Assembly (NCBI GenBank): GCA_910576995.1
Contig: CAJTLC010000007.1
Coordinates: 1-64,000, forward strand
DNA length: 64,000 bases
Reading direction: 5' to 3'
DNA from: an uncultured Ruminococcus sp.
Lineage (GTDB): Bacteria > Bacillota > Clostridia > Oscillospirales > Ruminococcaceae
In this document: positions 35,969-44,266 of the stretch, piece by piece
How positions within the stretch are numbered: the stretch's first letter is position 1
Layout of the letters: each line of letters starts with the position of its first letter
Notes under the pieces: model-generated
What the model saw: the letters and a program-made list of their open reading frames with translations, nothing else
The model's database searches: none
What the model was told of the DNA's origin: nothing
Program-made: the position numbers and the translations under genes

Positions 35969-36552
35969 TGAATCTGCCAAATAAGCTAACGCTTCTCAGA
36001 GTGGCTCTTATTCCGTTTTTCCTGATCTTTATGTACATTGGCGTTCCGTTCCATTATCTTATTGCGCTTGTTATTTTTTCGGCGGCTTCAATTACCGACG
36101 CTCTTGACGGAAAGATTGCAAGAGCGCGTAATCTGGTAACAAATTTCGGAAAATTTCTCGATCCGCTTGCCGATAAAGTACTTGTGCTGTCCGCATTGGC
36201 GGTATTTACAGAGATTCCCGAAATTCACGTCGGAGCGATACCTCTTATAATCATAAGTGCGCGCGAATTCATGGTATCGGGATTAAGACTTCTGGCAGCC
36301 AACAGCGGAGTGGTAGTTGCGGCGGGAATGTGGGGAAAATTGAAAACCGCATTCACAATGATCGCGATAATCGCGTCTCTTGTATGGCTGAGCGTATGTT
36401 ACGATTTTGGATTTTCGCTTCCGCCGGCAATGATAACGGCTGTAGACAGCTTGATAATACCGCTGCTTATCTGGATATCGGCGGCTCTTACAATTATATC
36501 GGGATTGGTGTATCTGAAAGGATACTGGCACCTTATCGATTCGGATAAATAA
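35968..36552 (+). CDS. pgsA: CDP-diacylglycerol-glycerol-3-phosphate 3-phosphatidyltransferase
   Basis: 194 residues with about five TM helices. The CDP-alcohol phosphotransferase motif is complete: DALDGKIARARNLVTNFGKFLDPLADK, with the Asp pairs in the right spacing. PgsA makes phosphatidylglycerol phosphate from CDP-diacylglycerol, the first dedicated step to phosphatidylglycerol and cardiolipin. The rimO-pgsA neighbourhood is common in Clostridia. Confidence 0.94.
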   Translation: MNLPNKLTLLRVALIPFFLIFMYIGVPFHYLIALVIFSAASITDALDGKIARARNLVTNFGKFLDPLADKVLVLSALAVFTEIPEIHVGAIPLIIISAREFMVSGLRLLAANSGVVVAAGMWGKLKTAFTMIAIIASLVWLSVCYDFGFSLPPAMITAVDSLIIPLLIWISAALTIISGLVYLKGYWHLIDSDK

Positions 36553-36570
36553 CGATCGGAGGATAAGTTT

Positions 36571-36954
36571 ATGAAATACTGCCCAAGTCAGGTAAAATAT
36601 CTCGTGGCTATCAAGGAACTTTCGGATATTGACGACAATGTCAAAAGCGTAGGGATAGCGCGTCATCTGGGAGTTTCGAGACCTTGCGTCAGCAAAACTC
36701 TGCGCTGTCTGGCAAATGCGGGACTTGTATATGAAGATTTCGGGAACAGCGTGGTTCTTACGCCCGAGGGTTCTGAAGCAGTCGGGGAGATCTTTGAAAG
36801 CTTCAATGAAGTCTACACATTCTTTCACAATTTTCTGAAACTTCCTCATGAAGAAGCTCATAAGCAGACTCTCACTTTTGTGACGACGTTTCCGCAGGAT
36901 ACGTCGAGACGGCTGAAGAAGCTTGTCAAGAGGACTGTGAACAAAAAATCATAA
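36571..36954 (+). CDS. DtxR/MarR-like winged-helix regulator
   Basis: 127 residues. A winged helix (VGIARHLGVSRPCVSKTLRCLANAGLVYEDFGNSVVLTPEGSEAVGEI) is followed by a short helical region with FNEVYTFFHNFLKLPHEEAHKQ, which resembles the start of the dimer and metal domain of MntR/DtxR proteins (H and E residues). The rest of that domain is short or absent, so metal binding is doubtful. A MarR-like function is possible. Last gene of the plus-strand run, closed by a strong terminator. Confidence 0.65.
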   Translation: MKYCPSQVKYLVAIKELSDIDDNVKSVGIARHLGVSRPCVSKTLRCLANAGLVYEDFGNSVVLTPEGSEAVGEIFESFNEVYTFFHNFLKLPHEEAHKQTLTFVTTFPQDTSRRLKKLVKRTVNKKS

Positions 36955-36962
36955 AAATAAAA

Positions 36963-36994
36963 AAACGCTGTGGATAAATTAATCCACAGCGTTT
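36963..36994. terminator. Bidirectional terminator between the recA-region operon and dnaJ
   Basis: A 13-bp perfect stem (AAACGCTGTGGAT with its complement) flanked by A-rich and T-rich runs between convergent genes. Confidence 0.88.
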
Positions 36995-37016
36995 ATATTT
37001 TAGGCTGAATTTGATC

Positions 37017-38168
37017 TTAAAAATCAAATTTAGCCTTAATTTTCTCAAAGAAACTCTGTCTCTTTGCATAATTTTTATCCGTCAGCGAAGCTTCGAAAGC
37101 ATTCAGGAGATCTTTCTGCTTCTTAGTAAGATTCTTGGGAACTTCCACATAAACCTTAACATATTGGTTGCCGCGTTCGGGACGATTGCCTTTCTTAACG
37201 CCCTTGCCTTTGAGACGGAAAACAGTACCGTTCTGCGTGCCTTCGGAAATATTGTAGCATACGTCGCCGTCGATGGTTGGAACTGTTATTTCCGCTCCGA
37301 GAACCGCGTCCTTGTAAGTAATAGGTATATCGCAGTGAATATCATATCCCTCGCGAGTAAAAATAGGGTGATTGCGGACGTTTATATTGATCAGCAGATC
37401 GCCTGACGGACCGCCGTTTATACCGCAGTCGCCCTGACCGCCTGCGCGGAGAACTACGCCGTTGTTAACTCCGGGCTGAAAATCTACGCTGACGCTTTTC
37501 TGAACTTTAAGTCTGCCGATTCCACGGCATTTGGCGCAGGGATTCTTGATAACCTTACCTTTTCCTCCGCAGTGCGGACAAGGCTTTGTGGAAGAAATAG
37601 CGCCGAAAGGAGTACGCTGTGAAGTTTTTACCGTACCTCTTCCCTGACAATCGGGGCATATCTCGGCTGTAGTTCCTGCGTCAGCGCCGGTACCGCGGCA
37701 GGCATCGCATACAGCCATACGATTTATCTTAACGTCCTGTCTTACGCCCATGCAGGCGTCCATAAAGTTGAGGGTGACCGTTGTCTGAATATCCGCGCCT
37801 CTTCGCGGAGCGTTTGGATTGGCGCGCGAACCGCTTGTAAATCCTCCGAATCCGCCGAAAATGCTTTCGAGAATATCGCCCATGTCGCCGAATCCGCCCA
37901 TATCCCCGAAACCGCCGCCTGCGCCGCCGCCGTAATTCGGGTCTACGCCTGCATGACCAAACTGATCGTAACGCGCGCGCTTATCAGGATCGGAAAGAAC
38001 CTCGTTCGCCTCGTTTATCTCCTGAAACTTTTCAACGTAAGAGGGATCGTCGGGGTGAAGGTCGGGGTGATTTTCTCTTGCCTTTTTTCGGAATGCTTTT
38101 TTTATTTCGTCCTCGGAAGCGCCTTTCTGGATTCCCAGAACGTCGTAATAATCTCTTTTATCTGCCAT
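37017..38168 (-). CDS. dnaJ: Chaperone protein DnaJ
   Basis: 383 residues. J domain with HPD (ENHPDLHPDD), Gly/Phe-rich linker (GGGAGGGFGDMGGFGDMG), four zinc repeats (CDACRGTG, CPDCQGRG, CPHCGGKG, CAKCRGIG) and the C-terminal substrate-binding part. It stimulates the DnaK ATPase and delivers unfolded clients. Last gene of the hrcA-grpE-dnaK-dnaJ set; the 178-bp gap after dnaK holds a hairpin and a palindromic repeat, which may lower its expression relative to dnaK. Confidence 0.97.
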   Translation of the reverse strand: MADKRDYYDVLGIQKGASEDEIKKAFRKKARENHPDLHPDDPSYVEKFQEINEANEVLSDPDKRARYDQFGHAGVDPNYGGGAGGGFGDMGGFGDMGDILESIFGGFGGFTSGSRANPNAPRRGADIQTTVTLNFMDACMGVRQDVKINRMAVCDACRGTGADAGTTAEICPDCQGRGTVKTSQRTPFGAISSTKPCPHCGGKGKVIKNPCAKCRGIGRLKVQKSVSVDFQPGVNNGVVLRAGGQGDCGINGGPSGDLLININVRNHPIFTREGYDIHCDIPITYKDAVLGAEITVPTIDGDVCYNISEGTQNGTVFRLKGKGVKKGNRPERGNQYVKVYVEVPKNLTKKQKDLLNAFEASLTDKNYAKRQSFFEKIKAKFDF

Positions 38169-38204
38169 ATTCTATTCTCCAATCTATAAGGCGTATGTAC
38201 GCCA

Positions 38205-38232
38205 TTAGGGCGAAAGAATTTTTTCGCCCTAA
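38205..38232 (-). other. Hairpin upstream of dnaJ
   Basis: TTAGGGCGAAA (38205-38215) pairs with TTTCGCCCTAA (38222-38232), preceded by a smaller GGCGTATGTACGCC palindrome. No T-run follows on the minus strand, so it may be an RNA stability or processing structure between dnaK and dnaJ. Confidence 0.5.
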
Positions 38233-38249
38233 TTTATTGTGTTTCTATA

Positions 38250-38336
38250 AGAGCCTGTTCAGCATCTTTTTGTGTGCGGATTTTCGAGCATAATTTTGTC
38301 GAAAAGACGTGCGGCAAAGGATACTGAACAGGCTCT
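38250..38336. repeat. Palindromic repeat, short AGAGC copy in the dnaK-dnaJ gap
   Basis: 87 bp with perfect ends AGAGCCTGTTCAG and complement CTGAACAGGCTCT, and the inner word TTTTCGAGCATAATTTTGTCGAAAAG, the inverse of the AATTATGCTCGAAAA word of other copies. The CTGCGTTG core is absent. Confidence 0.8.
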
Positions 38337-38346
38337 GAAATTTTGA

Positions 38347-40188
38347 TCAGACTTCTGTGAAATCCGCGTCAACTACGCCGTCGTCGGGAGACGGCGCTTC
38401 GCCGCCCATATTCGCGAACTGTGAAGGATCGATTCCCTCGCCGTTAGGATTAGCCTGCTGATAGATCTTTGAAGAAAGATCGTAGAACGCTTTCTGGAGA
38501 TCGTCCTTGAGAGATTTGATCTCAGCGGAGTTATTAGCTGAAACTGCCGACTTGAGAGCCGCACATTTCTGCTCAATAGCGGATTTTTCATCAGCCGAAA
38601 CCTTGTCGCCGAAATCAGCAAGAGCCTTTTCGCACTGGAATACGAGATTTTCAGCTTCATTCTTGGCGTCAACTTCTTCACGGCGCTTCTTGTCTTCAGC
38701 CGCATACTGCTCGGCTTCCTTAACTGCGCGGTCGATATCGTCCTTAGACATATTTGTGGAAGAAGTGATCGTGATGTTCTGCTCCTTGCCTGTGCCGAGA
38801 TCCTTAGCGGAAACATGAACGATACCGTTCTGGTCGATATCGAAAGTAACTTCGATCTGGGGGATTCCTCTGGGAGCGGGAGCGATGCCGTCGAGACGGA
38901 AAGTACCAAGCTGCTTGTTGTCTTTTGCGAATTCGCGCTCACCCTGAAGAACGTTGATGTCAACGGCAGGCTGATTATCGGAATATGTGGAGAATACCTG
39001 CGAATACTTCTTGGGGATAGTAGTATTTCTTTCGATCATTCTTGTGCATACGCCGCCTGCTGTCTCGATACCGAGCGAAAGGGGAGTAACGTCAAGAAGA
39101 AGGAGACCGTTTTTAACGTCGCCGCCGAGAACGCCGCCCTGATAGCCTGCGCCGAGTGCAACGCATTCGTCGGGGTTGATTCCCTTGAAAGGTTCTTTGC
39201 CGATAAGCTTCTTAACAGCGTCCTGAACAGCCGGGATTCTTGACGAACCGCCAACCATGAGAACCTTGTTGAGTTCGGAAGCGGAAAGACCGCTGTCCTT
39301 AAGAGCCTGACGAACAGGTCCCATCGTAGCTTCTACGAGATCTGCCGTAAGTTCGTTGAACTTAGCCTGTGTGAGAGTAAGATCAAGATGCTTTGGAGTA
39401 CCCGTAGCGTCCACTGTGATGAAAGGAATGTTGATATTTGAAGTTGTGGTTGAAGAAAGTTCGATCTTGGATTTTTCAGCCGCGTCCTTAAGTCTCTGTG
39501 CAGCCATCTTGTCGGTTGAAAGATCAACGCCTTCGGCTTTCTTGAATTCTTCAACCATCCAGTTGATAATGCGCTGGTCGAAATCGTCGCCGCCGAGACG
39601 GTTGTTTCCTGCCGTAGCAAGAACCTGCTGAACGTCCTCGCCCATTTCGATGATCGAAACGTCGAACGTACCGCCGCCGAGGTCGTAAACCATGACCGTC
39701 TGCTCTTCCTCCTTGTCGATACCGTAAGAAATAGCGGCAGCCGTAGGCTCGTTGATGATACGTCTTACATTAAGACCTGCGATCTGACCGGCGTCCTTGG
39801 TAGCCTGTCTCTGAGAGTCGGTGAAGTAAGCGGGAACCGTAATAACGGCTTCTGTAACAGGCTCGCCGAGATAAGCCTCCGCGTCCGCTTTCAGTTTCTG
39901 AAGGATCATAGCTGAAATTTCCTGCGGCGTATAATTTTTATCGTCAATAGATACCTTATAATTAGAACCCATATGTCTCTTTATCGAAGAAACGGTTCTG
40001 TCGTGATTTGTGATAGCCTGTCTCTTGGCAACCTGACCAACGAGACGCTCGCCGTTATTCGTAAAAGCAACGACGGAAGGAGTGGTTCTTGCGCCCTCGC
40101 TGTTGGGGATAACAACGGCGTTTCCGCCTTCCATAACAGCTACGCAAGAGTTTGTAGTACCCAGATCAATACCAATAACTTTTCCCAT
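38347..40188 (-). CDS. dnaK: Chaperone protein DnaK (Hsp70)
   Basis: 613 residues. IGIDLGTTNSCVAV and VYDLGGGTFDVSI are the ATP-binding phosphate loops, LMVGGSSRIPAVQ the third signature. The substrate domain has VTPLSLGIETAGGV, and the C terminus ends in the EEVD-less acidic DGVVDADFTEV of Gram-positive DnaK. Hsp70 binds exposed hydrophobic segments with DnaJ and GrpE. Its codon use is strongly biased, as in the ribosomal genes, so expression is high. Confidence 0.98.
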   Translation of the reverse strand: MGKVIGIDLGTTNSCVAVMEGGNAVVIPNSEGARTTPSVVAFTNNGERLVGQVAKRQAITNHDRTVSSIKRHMGSNYKVSIDDKNYTPQEISAMILQKLKADAEAYLGEPVTEAVITVPAYFTDSQRQATKDAGQIAGLNVRRIINEPTAAAISYGIDKEEEQTVMVYDLGGGTFDVSIIEMGEDVQQVLATAGNNRLGGDDFDQRIINWMVEEFKKAEGVDLSTDKMAAQRLKDAAEKSKIELSSTTTSNINIPFITVDATGTPKHLDLTLTQAKFNELTADLVEATMGPVRQALKDSGLSASELNKVLMVGGSSRIPAVQDAVKKLIGKEPFKGINPDECVALGAGYQGGVLGGDVKNGLLLLDVTPLSLGIETAGGVCTRMIERNTTIPKKYSQVFSTYSDNQPAVDINVLQGEREFAKDNKQLGTFRLDGIAPAPRGIPQIEVTFDIDQNGIVHVSAKDLGTGKEQNITITSSTNMSKDDIDRAVKEAEQYAAEDKKRREEVDAKNEAENLVFQCEKALADFGDKVSADEKSAIEQKCAALKSAVSANNSAEIKSLKDDLQKAFYDLSSKIYQQANPNGEGIDPSQFANMGGEAPSPDDGVVDADFTEV

Positions 40189-40260
40189 AATATATTCCTC
40201 CTGAAATATTGATACAACGGTATAAAGCCGCCGTACTGATTTAACTAAATTAAATATATA

Positions 40261-40827
40261 TTATAATGCTACGCCAACCATTGCAGGTCGGATAAGCTTA
40301 TCGCCCATCATATAGCCTTTCTGGTAAACGGCGCATACGTGATTTCCCTCGTATTCGCCGCTTTCAAGCTGCTGGACGGCATTGTGAAAATTGGGGTCGA
40401 ATTCCGCGCCCAAAGCCTCCATTTCTGTAACGTTCATCTTCGTCATGAATTCCTTAAGCTGATTGAAGATCATCGCTATACCGTTTCTGAAATTTTCGTC
40501 GCTGCACTCGAATTCGAGACAACGCTCAAAACTGTCGATAACGGGAAGAAGATTTTCAATGCATTTGGCGGAAGCGTTAAGATATGTTTCCGTTTTTTCC
40601 TTTGTGGTACGCTTTCGGTAGTTGTCGTAGTCGGCGTACAGTCTGATGTACTTGTCGTTTGCCTCGGTGAGAGCCTCTTCGAGTTCGACATACTGCGCGG
40701 CGGTATCGTTGTATTCGCTTGCAGCGGCGTCTTCTTCGGAGACTTCTGCTTCGGCGGGATCTTCCGCGATCTCCTCCGCAATTTCTTCCACTGTCTCTTC
40801 AGCTTCGTTTTTTAAGTCTTTTGCCAT
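40261..40827 (-). CDS. grpE: Nucleotide exchange factor GrpE
   Basis: 188 residues. A very acidic N-terminal tail (residues 5-40), a long coiled-coil (EEALTEANDKYIRLYADYDNYRKRT) and the C-terminal beta domain with FDPNFHNAVQ and VCAVYQKGYMMGDKLIRPAMVGVA. It releases ADP from DnaK. GGAG precedes the ATG and hrcA lies 20 bp upstream. Confidence 0.96.
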   Translation of the reverse strand: MAKDLKNEAEETVEEIAEEIAEDPAEAEVSEEDAAASEYNDTAAQYVELEEALTEANDKYIRLYADYDNYRKRTTKEKTETYLNASAKCIENLLPVIDSFERCLEFECSDENFRNGIAMIFNQLKEFMTKMNVTEMEALGAEFDPNFHNAVQQLESGEYEGNHVCAVYQKGYMMGDKLIRPAMVGVAL

Positions 40828-40847
40828 AATAATGCTCCTTTCTACGC

Positions 40848-41891
40848 TTACGGCGACAGTATGTCGTCGTCCGTTGCAGGTATATTTTCATCTTCATCTG
40901 ACATAAGAGCGGATATTTTATGCGTCAGATATTCGATATACGGAATTATCTTTTTATAGTCAACTCTCATAGGACCTATTATTCCCAGAGAACCGGCTTC
41001 TTTGCCTTTTTTTCGGTATTTTGAAACTATCATGCTTGAATTTCCGATAGCGAACGAACCGTCCGCACCGAATTTCACCTGAATGCCGCTGAAAGAATCT
41101 TCCAGAAAATTGGTAAGTTCGTGTTTATGTTCGATAAACCGCACGACTTCCATTTTGTCGAGTTCTTCGCAGGAAAGAAGTTTTTCGCCTCCGCTTACGG
41201 TAAGTTCCTGATGTTTGAGGTCTTCGGAGAGTTCGCATATTCCCTTTACCAAAGGCGAAAGGCTGACCATATATGCCGAAACGGCGGTTATCATTTCATC
41301 GAGCATATCTTCGGAAAGCTCGTCAACGGAGATTCCGCTGAGATTTTCATCTATATAATGCGTAAAGAAATCGAGCTGTTCGTGGCTGAGATCAAATTCA
41401 AGGCGGCAAGCCTTATTTTTGATACTGCCGTTCGACGTTATCAGAAGAATGACATACAGCCGTTTTCCCGTAGGAATTACTTCAACTTTTGAGATGACCG
41501 AAAATCTTGGGGAAGAGTTCGTGACGACGGCGGCGCATTGGGTAAGTTCCGTAAGAGCCGTCGCGGCATTCTGAATGAGGAGTTCTTCTGTGGTATTGTC
41601 GTCGCCGAGCAGTTCGTCCAGCCGTGACTTTTCTTCGTCGGAAAGTTCGTTCAGAGTGAGCAGTTCGTCGATATACAGCTGATACCCCAGGTAAGTGGGT
41701 ATTCTTCCGGCGGAAGTATGCGGCTGTTCAAGGTAACCCATTTGTTCGAGAACTGCCATATCATTTCTGACAGTCGCAGCCGAGACTTTGATATTGTCAA
41801 GCTTCGATATTGCTTTAGAGCCGACCGGATCGCCTGTTCTGATGTATTCGTCGACCACAGCAGCAAGTATTTTCAGCTTTCTGTCGTCCAC
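40848..41891 (-). CDS. hrcA: Heat-inducible transcription repressor HrcA
   Basis: 347 residues from a GTG start at 41891. N-terminal winged helix (DEYIRTGDPVGSKAISK, SAATVRNDMAVLEQMGYLEQPHTSAGRIPTYLGYQLYI) and C-terminal GAF-like domain with FGADGSFAIGNSSMIVSKYRKKGKEAGSLGIIGPMRVDY. HrcA binds CIRCE; such a site lies 44 bp upstream, so the gene is autoregulated. First gene of the heat-shock operon. Confidence 0.97.
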   Translation of the reverse strand: MDDRKLKILAAVVDEYIRTGDPVGSKAISKLDNIKVSAATVRNDMAVLEQMGYLEQPHTSAGRIPTYLGYQLYIDELLTLNELSDEEKSRLDELLGDDNTTEELLIQNAATALTELTQCAAVVTNSSPRFSVISKVEVIPTGKRLYVILLITSNGSIKNKACRLEFDLSHEQLDFFTHYIDENLSGISVDELSEDMLDEMITAVSAYMVSLSPLVKGICELSEDLKHQELTVSGGEKLLSCEELDKMEVVRFIEHKHELTNFLEDSFSGIQVKFGADGSFAIGNSSMIVSKYRKKGKEAGSLGIIGPMRVDYKKIIPYIEYLTHKISALMSDEDENIPATDDDILSP

Positions 41892-41934
41892 GATATCACA
41901 ACCTTTCCTTGCGGTGTAACAGCCAAGCTAAGCG

Positions 41935-41961
41935 TTAGCACTCTATCTCTTTGAGTGCTAA
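41935..41961. promoter_or_regulatory. CIRCE operator
   Basis: TTAGCACTC, nine bases, GAGTGCTAA: a perfect CIRCE inverted repeat, directly downstream of the -10 box on the minus strand. HrcA bound here blocks transcription of the heat-shock operon. Confidence 0.98.
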
Positions 41962-41965
41962 TATT

Positions 41966-41994
41966 AATTTACCACTATTATCTCACTTTGTCAA
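41966..41994 (-). promoter_or_regulatory. Promoter of the heat-shock operon
   Basis: On the minus strand, TTGACA (41994-41989), 17 bp, TAAATT (41971-41966), with CIRCE at the start of transcription. Confidence 0.85.
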
Positions 41995-42120
41995 GCGTTT
42001 TATTCATTTTCAGCTATTTGCATTGTTTTAACAATATTTTTTGTGCATTTTTGTATATTAATGGTAATGTATGGAACTGCATTCTTAAAAATGATTTTTG
42101 GAAAAATCGCAATATATGCC

Positions 42121-42149
42121 TTGACTATATATAAACAATATGTTACAAT
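42121..42149 (+). promoter_or_regulatory. Promoter of the glmM transcript
   Basis: TTGACT (42121-42126), 17 bp, TACAAT (42144-42149). The leader to the glmM start is about 120 nt and contains a short palindromic repeat. Confidence 0.65.
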
Positions 42150-42190
42150 TAAATTATAGTATGCGTCGGTGTACGCCTGAACGCATATTC

Positions 42191-42243
42191 AGAACTTGTG
42201 TTCATAGATAAGCAGTACGTTTTATCTGATGAATACAGGTTCT
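42191..42243. repeat. Short AGAAC-ended repeat in the glmM leader
   Basis: 53 bp with ends AGAACTTGTGTTCAT and ATGAATACAGGTTCT. The core of the longer copies is absent. In RNA it would form a hairpin 33 nt before the glmM start. Confidence 0.65.
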
Positions 42244-42275
42244 TGAAAACAAATTTTTTATGAGGAGAATAAAAA

Positions 42276-43661
42276 ATGGGCAAATATTTTGGAACGGACG
42301 GATTCAGGGGTACTGCAAATGAAAATTTGACAGCAGACCATGCATATAAAGTAGGAAGATTTCTCGGCTGGTATTACGGCGAACTTAAAAAGCGCGGCGG
42401 CGACGATACGCCTGCACGCATAGTTATAGGAAAAGATACGCGCCGTTCAAGCTACATGTTCGAATATTCTCTGGTAGGAGGACTTACGGCTTCGGGTGCG
42501 GACGCTTATCTGCTTCACGTAACCACAACTCCGTCTGTAGCTTATGTTTCGCGTGTGGACGGATTCGACTGCGCAATTATGATCTCCGCAAGTCATAATC
42601 CTTATTATGACAACGGTTTGAAGCTTATCAACGGCAAGGGCGAGAAAATGGAGGACGAAGTTATAAACCTTGTTGAAGCCTATCTTGACGGCAAACTTGA
42701 AGTTTTTGGCGAAAAGTGGGAGGAACTGCCCTTTGCTAAAAATGATAAGATCGGACGCTCCGTCGACTATGTATCGGGCAGAAACAGATATATCGGCTAT
42801 CTTATTTCGCTGGGAGTTTATTCGTTCCGCGGAATGAAGATAGGTCTTGACTGCGCAAATGGTGCGGCATGGAATATTGCAAAGGCTGTATTCGACGCTC
42901 TCGGTGCGGAAACTCATGTTATCAACGCTTCTCCGAACGGCGTGAATATCAATGAAAACGCAGGTTCTACGCATATAGAAGCGCTGCAAAAATATGTTGT
43001 GGAAAATGGTCTGGACGCGGGATTCGCCTATGACGGCGACGCAGACCGCTGTCTTTGCGTTGACGAAAAGGGAAATCTTATTTCGGGCGATCACATTCTC
43101 TACATTTATGGCAGATACATGAAGGACCGCGATAAACTGGTAAATAATACGGTAGTCGCTACAGTTATGTCGAATTTCGGGCTGTTCAAGGCATTCGACG
43201 AGATCGGCATAAATTATGCGAAAACAGCGGTTGGCGATAAGTATGTATACGAATACATGAAGGAACACGGATGCAGCATAGGCGGCGAACAGTCGGGGCA
43301 TATAATCTTCTCGAAATACGCTTCTACGGGCGACGGAATCCTCACCAGCCTGAAAATAATGCAGGTAATTATGTCGCGTGAAAAGAAACTCAGCGAGCTT
43401 GCCGCGCCGTTCAAGGTGTTCCCGCAGGTTCTTGAAAATGTCAAGGTCAAGGATAAAGCTGCGGCTCAGGCTGATCCCGACGTGCGGGTTGCCGTTGAAA
43501 AGGCGTCGGCGGAACTTGGCTCTACGGGAAGAATGCTTGTTCGCGAAAGCGGAACAGAGCCGCTCATACGCGTTATGGCTGAAGCCGAAAGCGAGGAAAT
43601 ATGCCGAAAATACGTTGACAGCATCGTTGACGTTCTGAAAGCAAAGGGTCATACCTTATAA
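42276..43661 (+). CDS. glmM: Phosphoglucosamine mutase
   Basis: 461 residues. GTDGFRGTANENLTAD opens the protein, the phosphoserine loop is ISASHNPYYDNGLKLI, the metal loop is DGDADRCLCV and the phosphate-binding loop near the C terminus is RESGTEPLIRVMAEAE. It interconverts glucosamine-6-phosphate and glucosamine-1-phosphate for UDP-GlcNAc and peptidoglycan synthesis. The distance to the small lipoprotein genes is 18 bp, so they are probably co-transcribed. Confidence 0.95.
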   Translation: MGKYFGTDGFRGTANENLTADHAYKVGRFLGWYYGELKKRGGDDTPARIVIGKDTRRSSYMFEYSLVGGLTASGADAYLLHVTTTPSVAYVSRVDGFDCAIMISASHNPYYDNGLKLINGKGEKMEDEVINLVEAYLDGKLEVFGEKWEELPFAKNDKIGRSVDYVSGRNRYIGYLISLGVYSFRGMKIGLDCANGAAWNIAKAVFDALGAETHVINASPNGVNINENAGSTHIEALQKYVVENGLDAGFAYDGDADRCLCVDEKGNLISGDHILYIYGRYMKDRDKLVNNTVVATVMSNFGLFKAFDEIGINYAKTAVGDKYVYEYMKEHGCSIGGEQSGHIIFSKYASTGDGILTSLKIMQVIMSREKKLSELAAPFKVFPQVLENVKVKDKAAAQADPDVRVAVEKASAELGSTGRMLVRESGTEPLIRVMAEAESEEICRKYVDSIVDVLKAKGHTL

Positions 43662-43679
43662 TAGTTTCAGGGGTACGTT

Positions 43680-43997
43680 ATGAAAAAAGTGAAAAAGACG
43701 CTGCTGACTGCGGCGGCATTTACGGCAGCGTTGAATCTTGCGGGATGCGATCAGGATTATCAGAACGTATACGGACCTCCGCCTGACGAATCCGTGATGA
43801 CTTCGGAAGCGCCGGCTGAACCGGAAACCTCCGCGTCGGAAGAAAAACCTGCAACGGAATCCACCGCTGCTGAAAGTGAAGAATCCTCCGTAACTTCGGA
43901 AGAAATTCCGACTTCAGAGCCGCCGGCAACATTTAAATCGACAGAGAATATGCCGGATCCTGTTTATGGACCTCCGAAACTTTTCGGATTATTCTAA
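43680..43997 (+). CDS. Small VYGPPP lipoprotein 1
   Basis: 105 residues. A lipoprotein signal with Cys in LNLAGCDQD is followed at once by NVYGPPPDESVMT, a disordered Ser/Thr/Glu/Pro-rich stretch (about 35-85) and a second DPVYGPPKLF near the C terminus. No fold or enzyme motif is seen. The gene directly downstream encodes a second, shorter protein of the same design. I do not recognise a named family; the motif may be a peptide ligand or a surface-display spacer. Confidence 0.7.
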   Translation: MKKVKKTLLTAAAFTAALNLAGCDQDYQNVYGPPPDESVMTSEAPAEPETSASEEKPATESTAAESEESSVTSEEIPTSEPPATFKSTENMPDPVYGPPKLFGLF

Positions 43998-44007
43998 GGA
44001 GAACGAT

Positions 44008-44250
44008 ATGAAAAAAACTAAAAAAGCGGTTTTCGCAGCGGAATCATGCCTGCTTGCAATGGCGGCATTCGGCTGCGTATACGGACCACCGCCGGATGAA
44101 GATGTAATGACTCCGCCGTCGACGACAACGGCAGAGTCGGAAATTCTTACGTCAAAATCTGATAAGCAAAAACAGGACGAATACGACCCTGCAAAGGAAG
44201 AGATGCAAGACGTCTATGGTCCGCCTATCTCATTTACTATTAATTATTGA
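44008..44250 (+). CDS. Small VYGPPP lipoprotein 2
   Basis: 80 residues from ATG 44008 (AAGGAG seven bases upstream). Lipoprotein-like signal with Cys in AAFGCVYGPPPDEDVMT, then a charged Thr-rich linker (TPPSTTTAESE) and a second copy DVYGPPISF near the end. The signal contains an internal Glu and Cys (FAAESCLL), so processing is a little uncertain. It is a paralogue in design of the preceding protein, and is separated from the GH43 gene by 16 bp. Confidence 0.65.
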   Translation: MKKTKKAVFAAESCLLAMAAFGCVYGPPPDEDVMTPPSTTTAESEILTSKSDKQKQDEYDPAKEEMQDVYGPPISFTINY

Positions 44251-44266
44251 TAAAAGGTAACTGATT

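Noticed and set aside
36963..36994. DnaA box (TGTGGATAA) within the terminator stem
   Set aside because: It is a single match inside a clear terminator hairpin between convergent genes, with no cluster of boxes or AT-rich unwinding region.
42447..43652. 400-codon open frame antisense to glmM
   Set aside because: It is a shadow of a strongly biased coding frame; its product shows no family motif and no promoter or ribosome site.
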